Source: Pelagibius litoralis (lineage in GTDB: Bacteria; Pseudomonadota; Alphaproteobacteria; Kiloniellales; Kiloniellaceae). From it: a stretch of DNA of 44,372 bases. A program made the position numbers and the translations under genes. This document shows positions 33,255-39,776 of the stretch, piece after piece. The stretch covers positions 1 to 44,372 of the forward strand of contig NZ_JAAQPH010000032.1 in assembly GCF_011683915.1 (NCBI RefSeq), read 5' to 3'. Position 1 is the first letter of the stretch. The number at the start of each line of letters is the position of its first letter. The notes beneath the pieces are model-generated. The model worked only from the letters and a program-made list of their open reading frames with translations. It made no database searches and had not been told where the DNA came from.

Positions 33255-33506
33255 AGTGGAAACCGCTGTCGAAAAAAATGGAAGCCGAAAACTTTCCTAT
33301 CCCGTTTTCTTTTTGTTTTTCAGCGGGATATGGTGCGCCCGGGAAGATTCGAACTCCCAACCTCCTGATCCGTAGTCAGAGGCAGGAGGGCCCGGAATCG
33401 ATGATTTGTCGTTTTACCTCAACGCATTAGGAATAAGTGGTTTCCACTCTCCATCTCTCAATCCGTCTCAATCATTCCAATAGCTTATCAGCAGGAGTGG
33501 AAACCG
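33255..33506. repeat. Repeated AGTGGAAACC motif around the tRNA-Arg fragment
   Basis: AGTGGAAACCG occurs at 33255-33265 and 33496-33506 as a direct repeat. The inverted form GGTTTCCACTC is at 33439-33449 and pairs with GAGTGGAAACC at 33495-33505 (11-bp inverted repeat). All three lie within about 250 bp around the tRNA-Arg fragment. Their spacing and orientation are like arm sites for a tyrosine integrase, but no integrase gene is visible. Confidence 0.5.
33331..33380 (-). pseudogene. 3' half of a tRNA-Arg (ACG)
   Basis: Read on the minus strand there is an anticodon arm with stem TCTGA/TCAGG and loop CTACGGA (anticodon ACG, Arg). A T-arm GGGAG-TTCGAAT-CTTCC follows, then acceptor strand CGGGCGC, discriminator A and encoded CCA. 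The 5' acceptor strand GCGCCCG and the D-arm are absent; upstream sequence is unrelated. This is the 3' half of a tRNA-Arg, the part commonly duplicated by integrative elements as an attachment site, and not a working tRNA. Confidence 0.8.
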
Positions 33507-33709
33507 GTTGAAGGCCTCTGCCTAGTCTTGCCATAAGGGATATGCACGACCGTCAGGTTACGTAATATCTTGTATGAGAGCCGGAAGCGGTATCCACCTA
33601 TCTGGTCCCAATAGCTAATCGCGGTCGATTGGTGGTCTTGCTTGTCGAATTCGCTGGCGTTGAAGGACCTCAGACCTGAGCTTTTCGAAGAGGTCATGCG
33701 GCAGCAAAC

Positions 33710-34048
33710 CTATTCGGTCTGATTGCGCCCTGGGATAGCTCGAAGGTCGTAACCCGGCCAGGTGAAGCGATTCAATTCGTCAAAGCGTAGCCATTGTCGC
33801 GCAGATTTGAGGCCGAGTTTCTGACGGACTGCTGTCGGGATCTCAATGGATGCAGAGAGATCAGTAGGTTGTTCGCGGGTGATCGGCGCGACGACCACTC
33901 TCACTTCGTCGTTCGGCTGCCGGCGCGTTGCAACCACAATCGCACGGGGGCGATCTTTGACAGATTCATCGACCCCGTCATCAGACTCGTGGCTCCAGAG
34001 AAAGCCGTATCTGATGACGAGACCCAGCCTTGGGTCTGGAATGTTCAA
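33710..34048 (-). CDS. PemK/MazF-like toxin, frameshifted near the 3' end
   Basis: The 112-residue product resembles a plasmid-maintenance (PemK-like) toxin group: GLVIRYGFLWSHE, KDRPRAIVVATRR, VVVAPITREQPTD, EIPTAVRQKLGL, then FDELNRFTWPGYDLRAIPG. Such toxins are usually mRNA endonucleases. The frame stops at 33712-33710. In another frame, immediately after the stop, the sequence continues IGLLPHDLFEKLRSEVLQRQ and on to RPPIDRD, ending at 33615, which looks like the missing C-terminal tail. So a single-base frameshift appears to cut off about 31 residues, and the toxin may be inactive. Its ATG overlaps the antitoxin stop (ATGA). Confidence 0.75.
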   Translation of the reverse strand: MNIPDPRLGLVIRYGFLWSHESDDGVDESVKDRPRAIVVATRRQPNDEVRVVVAPITREQPTDLSASIEIPTAVRQKLGLKSARQWLRFDELNRFTWPGYDLRAIPGRNQTE

Positions 34049-34296
34049 GGAGCTTTATCGTACTCGGCATCCTTGATGTCCGCGATGACATCGTCAGGGA
34101 GTTCGCCAACGATAAGGACCTCGCGCTCGCGACGCTTGAGCCGTCGATATTCTTCGAGTTGCCGAGCAGATAGGAAGCCGCCGATGACACGCCCGCGATT
34201 CGTGACGTTCACGATTTCGCCCGTCGCCGCTTCGTCCCGATAGCGCCCGAAATTGCGCTGAAATTCGCTCGCAGTTACCGTCTTTTCAGTCAGCAT
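34045..34296 (-). CDS. Phd/YefM-type antitoxin
   Basis: The 83-residue protein has the N-terminal Phd/YefM DNA-binding fold: VTASEFQRNFGRYRDEAATGEIVNVTNRGRVIGGFLSARQLEEYRRL. A charged C-terminal tail (REREVLIVGELPDDVIADIKDAEYDKAP) should wrap and neutralise the toxin. The ATG at 34296 has AGAGGA about five bases upstream; a 21-codon upstream extension would run through the operator palindrome and is rejected. It precedes and overlaps the toxin gene. Two strong palindromes upstream are its likely operators. Confidence 0.88.
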   Translation of the reverse strand: MLTEKTVTASEFQRNFGRYRDEAATGEIVNVTNRGRVIGGFLSARQLEEYRRLKRREREVLIVGELPDDVIADIKDAEYDKAP

Positions 34297-34313
34297 GGGA
34301 TCCTCTCTTGTCT

Positions 34314-34341
34314 CTTGCGCAAAATACGCATTTTGCGCAAG
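34314..34341. promoter_or_regulatory. Operator palindrome 1 of the toxin-antitoxin operon
   Basis: CTTGCGCAAAAT-ACGC-ATTTTGCGCAAG is a perfect inverted repeat with 12-bp arms, 18 bases upstream of the antitoxin start. Phd-type antitoxins bind such palindromes to repress their own operon. Confidence 0.75.
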
Positions 34342-34373
34342 AATGTCAAGCGACGACATTGTCAGCCGTTGAG

Positions 34374-34399
34374 ATGCGTAAATTATGCATTTTACGCAT
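34374..34399. promoter_or_regulatory. Operator palindrome 2 of the toxin-antitoxin operon
   Basis: ATGCGTAAA-N8-TTTACGCAT is a second perfect inverted repeat (9-bp arms, spacer TTATGCAT), 33 bases beyond the first. It shares the GCATTTT-x-CGCA pattern with palindrome 1, as expected for two sites of one antitoxin. Confidence 0.65.
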
Positions 34400-34430
34400 G
34401 AGAATCAAGGGACAGCGGCGAGGAGCCGCC

Positions 34431-34778
34431 TCATGCAAACGCTCCACCAAGGCTCAGCTTCCTTGGGGAAGGCGGTGACGGAGGCAGCCTGGGGATGGCG
34501 TCGGACCCGCTGCCGACAATCCCGCGGTACGTGATCGGCGGGGTTCGGCCGGCGATGCCGAGCAGCAGGTGGAAGGTCGCGGGCCTCGAGCGACGGCGGT
34601 TGAAGCGGAAAGTGAACTCCTCCAGGTAGCGTTGGATGTGGCGCCGGCGCAGGCCATGGTGGACGCCGAGGGCCCATCGCTTCAGAAGCGCGAAGACCCG
34701 GTGCACCCACTCGAGGTTCACGTGGGCGGCCATGACGCCGACCACGGTCGGCTTGTGGTCGAAGCCCCAGAGGGGCAC
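34431..34778 (-). mobile_element. IS1595-family (ISXO2-like) transposase, C-terminal relic
   Basis: About 115 codons encode the end of an ISXO2-type DDE transposase: HKPTVVGVMAAHVNLEWVHRVFALLKRWALGVHHGLRRRH, then YLEEFTFRFNRRRSRPATFHLLLGIAG. The N-terminal zinc-binding region and the first catalytic residues are missing. The family normally has about 300 residues. No terminal repeat could be assigned. The relic lies directly upstream of the toxin-antitoxin promoter. Confidence 0.82.
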
Positions 34779-35009
34779 TGTCAGACAAACCTGATTCGGC
34801 CAGTGAGCGGCGCCGATCCGAGGCGTTCAGGCCGCCAACTGGCGCCACTCCGCCAAGGCATCAGACCGGTTCTTTTTGAAGATGTCGCGGCGATTGAGAT
34901 GGCGGTCGCGAGGCCATGGGCGGTCCTTCGACGTGCCTGTCGCGAGCGCTTCTTCTGTTGTTTTTTTGCATCAACGCGGTCGCGGGCCTGACCATTTTCT
35001 CCAGCTTGG
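34779..35009. other. Intergenic, nothing recognised
   Basis: This is the space between the IS1595 relic and the end of the glutaredoxin gene. Open frames here have no recognisable domains. Confidence 0.4.
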
Positions 35010-35336
35010 TCACAACAGGCCTTTGTCCCTTAGCAGTTGCGCCAGTTCTCCGCTCTGATGCATTTCGTGAACGATGTCGCAGCCGCCGACAAACTCGCCT
35101 TGGACATAGAGTTGCGGGATGGTGGGCCAACTCGAGTAGTCCTTTATGCCCTGGCGCACTGCATGGTCATCAAGCACGTTCACTGGGGTAAACGGCACGC
35201 CAAGTTGGGACAACGTTTTTGCAATCGCCGCCGAGAACCCGCATTGGGGAAACTGAGGCGTCCCTTTCATAAAGAGGACCACGTCGTTCTCGGACACCAC
35301 CGCGCTGATGCGCCCCAAAGCCTGACTATCATTCAT
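35010..35336 (-). CDS. Monothiol glutaredoxin, CGFS type (Grx4/GrxD-like)
   Basis: The 108-residue protein is a CGFS monothiol glutaredoxin: [22 protein letters not shown] with Cys32, then [29 protein letters not shown] with the cis-Pro and GG-CD motif that bind glutathione. These proteins carry a [2Fe-2S] cluster with glutathione and hand it to target proteins. The ATG at 35336 stands nine bases from GGGAG; an ATG three codons earlier abuts the same box and is less likely. It follows the Rrf2 gene by 27 bases, so the pair is probably one operon concerned with Fe-S or redox state. Confidence 0.93.
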   Translation of the reverse strand: MNDSQALGRISAVVSENDVVLFMKGTPQFPQCGFSAAIAKTLSQLGVPFTPVNVLDDHAVRQGIKDYSSWPTIPQLYVQGEFVGGCDIVHEMHQSGELAQLLRDKGLL

Positions 35337-35363
35337 TTCTGTCATCTCCCGCCACCATCCCGA

Positions 35364-35855
35364 CTAGCGTTTGACCGACGAACAGTGCCGCGCCGTCGAT
35401 CGCATATCTGCACGATCGTTGCCGCCAACGCTGATCAACTCGGGCGACTCCGGCGTGAGATCGGCGAGCGAGACGTCGTTCAGGAACGACAGGACGGCGC
35501 TCTTGAGCGCCTCCCAGAGGAGATCGGTGCCATGAAGGTCATGTATGTCGGCGGCTTCGAGCGTGTCGGCATTCAGTGGACGGCTCGCAAAGTTCGACGG
35601 CGCATCGACGGCCTGAAAGACCTCCGCGACGGTGATCCGCTGGGCGGGCTTGGCCAGCATATAGCCGCCGCCCGGTCCATGTCGTGAAACAACGAGCCCA
35701 GCGCTGCGTAGCTGCGCCATAAGGGCTTCCGTGTAGGACACCGAGCGATTGATCCATTCTGCAAGGCCCTTTGTCGAGCACGGCTTGTCCGCGTTCTGCA
35801 CCGCCAGGCGCACTAGGGTCTCGACGCCCATATAAGCGCTGCTGCTGATCTGCAT
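35364..35855 (-). CDS. Rrf2-family transcriptional regulator lacking the Fe-S cysteines
   Basis: The 163-residue protein has the Rrf2 winged helix: QISSSAYMGVETLVRLAVQ, STKGLAEWINRSVSYTEALMAQLRSAGLVVSRHGPGGGYMLAKP and ITVAEVFQAVDAP, residues 1-85. In IscR and NsrR three cysteines follow at about 90-105. Here that stretch (SNFASRPLNADTLEAADIHDLHGTDLLWEAL) has none, but keeps the His before LLW. The only Cys residues are Cys26 and one near the C-terminus. It may therefore sense by another route. ATG 35855 has a CGGAGA box. It is divergent from the MarR gene. Confidence 0.9.
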   Translation of the reverse strand: MQISSSAYMGVETLVRLAVQNADKPCSTKGLAEWINRSVSYTEALMAQLRSAGLVVSRHGPGGGYMLAKPAQRITVAEVFQAVDAPSNFASRPLNADTLEAADIHDLHGTDLLWEALKSAVLSFLNDVSLADLTPESPELISVGGNDRADMRSTARHCSSVKR

Positions 35856-35874
35856 CTTGGTGTGTCTCCGCCGA

Positions 35875-35953
35875 ACACGGGCAAAATGATTTTGAAACCG
35901 AACTATTTTAGTATGAGATCGAAATCATATTCTTGTCAATATAGTTTCGAAAC
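35875..35953. promoter_or_regulatory. Divergent A/T-rich promoter region with GTTTCGAAAC palindrome
   Basis: The 142-bp gap between the Rrf2 and MarR genes is unusually A/T rich here. It contains the perfect 10-bp palindrome GTTTCGAAAC at 35944-35953, and a related sequence, TTTGAAACCGAACTAT, near 35893-35908 in inverted sense. Either regulator could bind. The exact promoters are not assigned. Confidence 0.45.
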
Positions 35954-35997
35954 GCTACTATCAAACCAGCCTAGCGAAGAGAGAAAAGGAGTTCGAA

Positions 35998-36600
35998 TTG
36001 GACAGCCGCGTTATCGCCGAACTGATCCTGCATCTCGGGCGCATTGCATCAGGCGACGGCCTCGTTGCAGGGCTTACGCCGGGCCAGTGGGCCATTTTGA
36101 GATATTTCACGCGTGCCAATCGCTTTTCGCGCACGCCGTCGGCGTTCGCGGCCTTTCATGGCACGACACGCGGTACGGCCTCCCAGGCGATCAAGAGCCT
36201 GGTCGCCCAGGGATTCCTGATGCAAACCCAGTCCGAAACCGATGGCCGCAGCGTGCGACTGGACCTGACGGATAAGGCCAGGGCCATAATCGCTAACGAT
36301 CCAATCGAAGCCCTGGTCCGCGCCACGGACGCTCTACCCCCGGGCGTTCGTGGCGCGTTTTCCCATACGCTTCAGCGCGTGCTGGGCCAGGTCGTCTTGG
36401 AGACGGGAAAGCCTCTTTTTGGGACTTGCGAAAACTGCGCGCATTTCGAAGACGACGGCTGCTGCAAGGACGGGCTGGCGGCCTATGGGTGCGGGTTCCT
36501 GAATGAACCGCTTATGGACGAGGAACTGGACCAGCTCTGTGTGAACTTCGCATCCGACAGGTCTGGGCCGCCGCGAACACCCGGCGTTGGCGTCACATAG
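35998..36600 (+). CDS. MarR-family regulator with a C-terminal six-cysteine tail
   Basis: The 200-residue protein begins with a MarR winged helix (LTPGQWAILRYFTRANRFSRTPSAFAAFHGTTRGTASQAIKSLVAQGFL, residues 26-74, wing with DGRSVRLDLTDKAR). An extension beyond residue 140 has six cysteines, C144, C147, C155, C156, C165 and C181, in FGTCENCAHF, GCCKDG, AYGCGF and QLCVNF. This looks like a zinc or iron-sulfur site and could make DNA binding redox-responsive; that is inference. The start is TTG at 35998 with AAGGAG seven bases upstream; no ATG is suitable. It is followed after 2 bases by the DUF6522-like gene. Confidence 0.88.
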   Translation: MDSRVIAELILHLGRIASGDGLVAGLTPGQWAILRYFTRANRFSRTPSAFAAFHGTTRGTASQAIKSLVAQGFLMQTQSETDGRSVRLDLTDKARAIIANDPIEALVRATDALPPGVRGAFSHTLQRVLGQVVLETGKPLFGTCENCAHFEDDGCCKDGLAAYGCGFLNEPLMDEELDQLCVNFASDRSGPPRTPGVGVT

Positions 36601-36602
36601 CG

Positions 36603-36920
36603 GTGACTCGGCTTCCTGCGACAAGCGTCATTATCGTCAAAGGTCAAATCACGATCGAGGCTGACCTGCTGGCGCCCAAACTCGGTCTCTCCGTCGACGG
36701 GCTCAAGGACAATATGGTGAACGGCCTTGTCACCAGTATTGCCGAAACGGGCGTTGGCGAGGACGCGGGACGCACCCGCCTTACCTTTCGCTACCGCGCG
36801 CGGACTTGGCGTGTCGTGGTGGACATCGACGGGACGCTCAAGGAAGACCCCGTATCGCCCCCCGAACCGCGAGCCGCAAAAGACCGCTCAAGTCTGCTCG
36901 ATCTGATGGCGGATCCGTGA
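36603..36920 (+). CDS. DUF6522-like small protein
   Basis: The 105-residue protein, GTG start, resembles the uncharacterised DUF6522 family: ITIEADLLAPKLGLSVDGLKDNMVNGLVTSIAETGVGEDAGRTRLTFRYRARTWRVVVDIDGTLKED. The GEDAGR-RLTFRYR and WR-VVD-DG blocks are the recognisable part. No signal peptide or membrane span. It is in the same operon as the Cys-rich MarR gene (2-base gap) and overlaps the next gene by one base (TGATG). No function is known. Confidence 0.75.
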   Translation: MTRLPATSVIIVKGQITIEADLLAPKLGLSVDGLKDNMVNGLVTSIAETGVGEDAGRTRLTFRYRARTWRVVVDIDGTLKEDPVSPPEPRAAKDRSSLLDLMADP

Positions 36921-37231
36921 TGATGGTCGTGCCCCTGTGCGGTTCCGCGATCACATCGCACACGCCGGTCCAACCTGTCCGAGTGCATTTTCATCGGGTT
37001 GCGGCACAGGGGGAAGCGATCGCCGACAAGCCGTGTGCCGGACTCCTGGGGTTCGCCCCGCGGAACACGATTGATCGGGTCACAGAAGCGCTTGAGCACG
37101 TAATGGGCGACGACGCAGGGAACGATCCCCATTCATTTCTGTACTTGGTGTCAGCGCCCACGCTCAAAGCACATCTCGAAAACCTGCCGCGCCACCACCT
37201 CCCGGAAGTGGTCGAAGTGCGGCCGGTATGA
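36920..37231 (+). CDS. Small protein of unknown function
   Basis: I do not recognise this 103-residue protein. It starts MMVVPLCGSAITSH and contains GFAPRNTIDRVTEALEHVMGDDAGNDPHSFLYLVSAP, which looks like a compact alpha/beta domain. The start is supported by its one-base overlap with the previous stop, and its own end overlaps the next start by four bases (ATGA). The tight coupling on both sides is the main evidence that it is a real gene. Confidence 0.65.
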   Translation: MMVVPLCGSAITSHTPVQPVRVHFHRVAAQGEAIADKPCAGLLGFAPRNTIDRVTEALEHVMGDDAGNDPHSFLYLVSAPTLKAHLENLPRHHLPEVVEVRPV

Positions 37232-37440
37232 CCCAGAGGCCGTCCTCGAACCGAAGGGTTGCCCCACCGACAAACGAGCCGAATGCATGGGCCAAATTCA
37301 CGACAGTCGAACTCTCAACAAAGCTCAGAGAACTCCAAGAGCTGATCGACAACGGCATTCTGACGGAGCGTTCGGCGGAGTATCAACTTACGGAGATCGC
37401 GATCATCGAGAACGAGTTGGCGAGACGCCATGACGGCTGA
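37228..37440 (+). CDS. Small protein of unknown function
   Basis: The 70-residue protein is unrecognised. After a disordered, Pro/Asn-rich N-terminus, residues 20-68 form a likely helical hairpin (TKLRELQELIDNGILTERSAEYQLTEIAIIENELARR), suggestive of coiled-coil interaction. ATGA overlap with the previous gene and an 11-base overlap with the next one support translation. Confidence 0.6.
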   Translation: MTQRPSSNRRVAPPTNEPNAWAKFTTVELSTKLRELQELIDNGILTERSAEYQLTEIAIIENELARRHDG

Positions 37441-37666
37441 CGACTATGCCAAATTCAAGAACGATCGCGGCGTTCCTGAAATCCGCATCGGAGTCAAAGA
37501 GTTCAAGTGCGCCGGCGCGTCGGCGCCCCAGGACCACCCGCATATCTATCTCGAGATGGGCGCGGCAGACACCATTCTCTGCACCTACTGCGCGACCTTG
37601 TTCCGCTACGATCCGCGGCTTGGCCCGCAAGAGGCGGATCCGCCGGACAGCGTGTTTTTGGACTGA
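37430..37666 (+). CDS. CHCC zinc-finger protein (NDUFS6-like)
   Basis: The 78-residue protein has the zf-CHCC pattern: C27 (KEFKCAGA), His at 36/38 (PQDHPHIYLEMG), and C51/C54 (ILCTYCATLFRYDP). In mitochondria the domain is part of complex I subunit NDUFS6, and in alphaproteobacteria it occurs in small stand-alone proteins. It binds one zinc ion. Here it ends the MarR/DUF6522 operon, adding another cysteine-rich protein to the group. Confidence 0.88.
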   Translation: MTADDYAKFKNDRGVPEIRIGVKEFKCAGASAPQDHPHIYLEMGAADTILCTYCATLFRYDPRLGPQEADPPDSVFLD

Positions 37667-37669
37667 ATT

Positions 37670-37903
37670 GCTGATAAGCGCTAGAGTCGAGGGTATCAAC
37701 GTTGCTCCGGCCACACCGAGCGCGGTCCTGGCTGCGATCAGCATAAGGGTACTAGCCGAAAAGGCCGCGATCACCGAAGCTACTGCGAACGCGGCAGCGC
37801 CAGACCAAGCCATTCACGCATGCCAGCCTTAGCTGGCAATGGCGCTTTGGTTTGGACTGTTGTTCCTGGATGCGAAGCCTCTGTGTCGCACTGAACCGTC
37901 ATA
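37670..37903 (-). pseudogene. Relic of an MFS exporter (paralogue of the intact neighbour)
   Basis: From an ATG at 37903 the minus strand reads MTVQCDTEAS, then TKAPLPAKAGMREWLGLAL, close to the start of the intact exporter at 39690 (MTFHCDTDATTVQAKGPLSAKAGVCEWLGLAL). After a deletion and frame change it gives AAFAVASVIAAFSASTLMLIAARTALGVAGATLIPSTLALISN, matching residues about 95-140 of that exporter. Everything beyond is missing. It is a heavily deleted copy. Confidence 0.85.
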
Positions 37904-37988
37904 TCGCCTCCTTGTCGGAGGCGTACAATCGAAGCGGATCATTCCTGTTGTAATTCAGCAAACTATCTTACTACCAGGAGCGATAGTT

Positions 37989-38117
37989 TTGGTTTGCCGA
38001 AGCCTCGCGGGGCATAAAAGGATCTCTCAAAGTTGGTTGCGAGCACAGGAAAAACCACACCATCGATGCCGGCATCAGAACTCCGCCGGTTATGGCACGC
38101 CGCGCCTTAGCCGCGAG
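37989..38117 (+). pseudogene. Relic of an MmyB-type XRE regulator (paralogue of the intact neighbour)
   Basis: Downstream of an AGGAG box, a TTG-started frame reads VCRSLAGHKRISQSW, then GYGTPRLSREKV. This corresponds to the first 47 residues of the intact regulator at 39777 (SGRSLARKRSDLSDF, GRRTPGLRREEV). The match then ends at the 3' end of the intact exporter gene. With the exporter relic it reproduces the divergent promoter region, including the conserved CATATCGCCTCCTTGT stretch. Confidence 0.8.
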
Positions 38118-38121
38118 AAGG

Positions 38122-39690
38122 TCATAATGGTTCATGTGACTGTCCGAGCGTTCTGACATGCCGCAGCGCCACCGCCGCGAGGATGGCGAGCAGCGTGACG
38201 CCGGCTGCGCTAAAAATGGCCGCACCGTTGAAGCCTGCTATGAACGCAGCCCGCGCTTCTCCGATCAGCCCCGCATGCAATTCTGGCGCTATAGCTGATG
38301 CCGCCCAGAGGCTGTCACCCAGCGCTTCGCGAGTTTCCTCGGAGAGATTTTCGGGCATCCGGTCAAGCATTGTGCGTCGATAGATGGCCGTGGCGAGGCT
38401 GCCGAGAACGGCGATGCCGAGCGAGACACCCCAATCCTGAACGGTCTCGGACATGGCCGAGGCCGATCCCGCCTTCTCGGGCGGCGCTGACCCGATGACG
38501 AGATCCGTCCCGAGCGCGGCAATGGCCCCGTTGCCGAGATAGGCCAGCGCCAAACCGGCGACGACCATCGCAACGCCGACGGCCCCAGCGCCAACCTCGG
38601 TGAGCATCAGATATCCCACGGCCGACAGAACGAGCGATCCGGCGACGACGAAGCCGGGACGGACACGCCTTGCAGCAAGCGGTGCGCCCACGCCGCCGGC
38701 GATCATGCCAAGCGCAGCGACGCCCATCCATAGGCCAGCAGTGAAAGCGGAATGTCCGGCCACCAGTTGCAGGTATTGGGCAACAAGCAACATGGTCCCG
38801 CCAACAGCCACCAATCCGACCAGCAGCACGATCAGGGCAACCGAAAAGGCTCTGTTGCCAAACAAGCTCATGTCGATGAGCGGATCGGAAAGCTGCCTTT
38901 GCCGACGTAGAAACAGCACGGCAAAAACGGAGCCCGCCGCGATAGCAGCGATAGCGCCGAGAGCAAGGCCGTATTTGGCGATCTGCTTGATGCCGTAGAT
39001 CACCGGCAGCATAGCGGTGAGCGAGAGCACCACGCTGAAAAGATCAAACCGCCCGCTGTTCGGTGCGCGATACTCGGGAAGCAATACGGGGGCGAGCAGA
39101 AGCAACAGAACGACGATGGGCGCGGCGACGAGGAAGGCAGCGCCCCACCAGTATTCCTCCAATAGATAGCCTCCGACGACGGGTCCGAGCGCATAGCCGA
39201 CCCCGAAGATCGTCGCCCATATGCCGAAGGCAAGCGCGCGCTGGCGCGGGTCGGCGAACAGGTTGCTGATGAGCGCCAGGGTCGAAGGCATTAGCGTTGC
39301 GGCGGCCAAGCCTAGCGCTGCGCGCGCCGCGATCAGAATCGTTACACTGGTGGAGAAGGCCACGATTACCGAAGCGGTAGCAAAGGCGGCCGAACCGATC
39401 ATCAAAAGCCTGCGCCGCCCAATCCGGTCTCCGAGCGTGCCCATTGTGATGAGAAAGCCACCAAGCATGAAGCCCGAGGCGTCCATGATCCAGAGCGCCT
39501 GTGTGCTGGTCGGACCCATATCAATCGCCAGCGCAGGCAAAGTGAGAGGCAAGAATGTGAGATCGAGCCCGAGCAGCACGGTCGGCAACGCCAGCAGCGC
39601 CAGTCCTAACCATTCGCACACGCCAGCCTTTGCGGATAATGGTCCCTTGGCTTGGACCGTCGTAGCGTCTGTATCGCAATGAAATGTCAT
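38122..39690 (-). CDS. MFS multidrug exporter, DHA2 family (14 spans)
   Basis: The 522-residue protein has about 14 membrane spans. Motif A is GTLGDRIGRRRLLMIG (residues about 83-98), followed by AARAALGLAAATLMPSTLALISN (antiporter motif C region nearby: GPVVGGYLLEEYWWGAAFLV). The opening VLLGLDLTFLPLTLPALAIDMG is typical of the EmrB/QacA/SmvA group of drug:proton antiporters. It is transcribed away from the XRE regulator gene, with 86 bases between the starts. A degenerate duplicate of its 5' end lies at 37670-37903. Confidence 0.93.
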   Translation of the reverse strand: MTFHCDTDATTVQAKGPLSAKAGVCEWLGLALLALPTVLLGLDLTFLPLTLPALAIDMGPTSTQALWIMDASGFMLGGFLITMGTLGDRIGRRRLLMIGSAAFATASVIVAFSTSVTILIAARAALGLAAATLMPSTLALISNLFADPRQRALAFGIWATIFGVGYALGPVVGGYLLEEYWWGAAFLVAAPIVVLLLLLAPVLLPEYRAPNSGRFDLFSVVLSLTAMLPVIYGIKQIAKYGLALGAIAAIAAGSVFAVLFLRRQRQLSDPLIDMSLFGNRAFSVALIVLLVGLVAVGGTMLLVAQYLQLVAGHSAFTAGLWMGVAALGMIAGGVGAPLAARRVRPGFVVAGSLVLSAVGYLMLTEVGAGAVGVAMVVAGLALAYLGNGAIAALGTDLVIGSAPPEKAGSASAMSETVQDWGVSLGIAVLGSLATAIYRRTMLDRMPENLSEETREALGDSLWAASAIAPELHAGLIGEARAAFIAGFNGAAIFSAAGVTLLAILAAVALRHVRTLGQSHEPL

Positions 39691-39753
39691 ATCGCCTCCT
39701 TGTGTGAGGCGAACAATCCAGGCAGAGTATTCCTGTTACTATATGGGAAATTA

Positions 39754-39767
39754 TCCTATTATTAGGA
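39754..39767. promoter_or_regulatory. Inverted repeat in the MFS/XRE promoter
   Basis: TCCTA-TTAT-TAGGA, an inverted repeat with 5-bp arms, overlaps the ribosome binding site of the XRE gene (AGGAG) in the 86-bp divergent region. It is a candidate operator. The decayed copy near 37966-37980 (ATCTTACTACCAGGAG) has lost the symmetry. Confidence 0.5.
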
Positions 39768-39776
39768 GCGATAGGA

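Noticed and set aside
33255-33506. CRISPR-like array from the AGTGGAAACC repeats
   Set aside because: Only three short copies, in mixed orientation and with irregular spacing; no cas gene in the window.
33488-33697. Small minus-strand gene just after the toxin gene
   Set aside because: No ribosome binding site, and the overlapping frame encodes the natural C-terminal continuation of the toxin (GLLPHDLFEKLRSEV), so this frame is better explained as its shadow.
37971-38225. Minus-strand small gene next to the exporter end
   Set aside because: The same bases align with the start of the XRE regulator on the plus strand, so they are better explained as a regulator relic.
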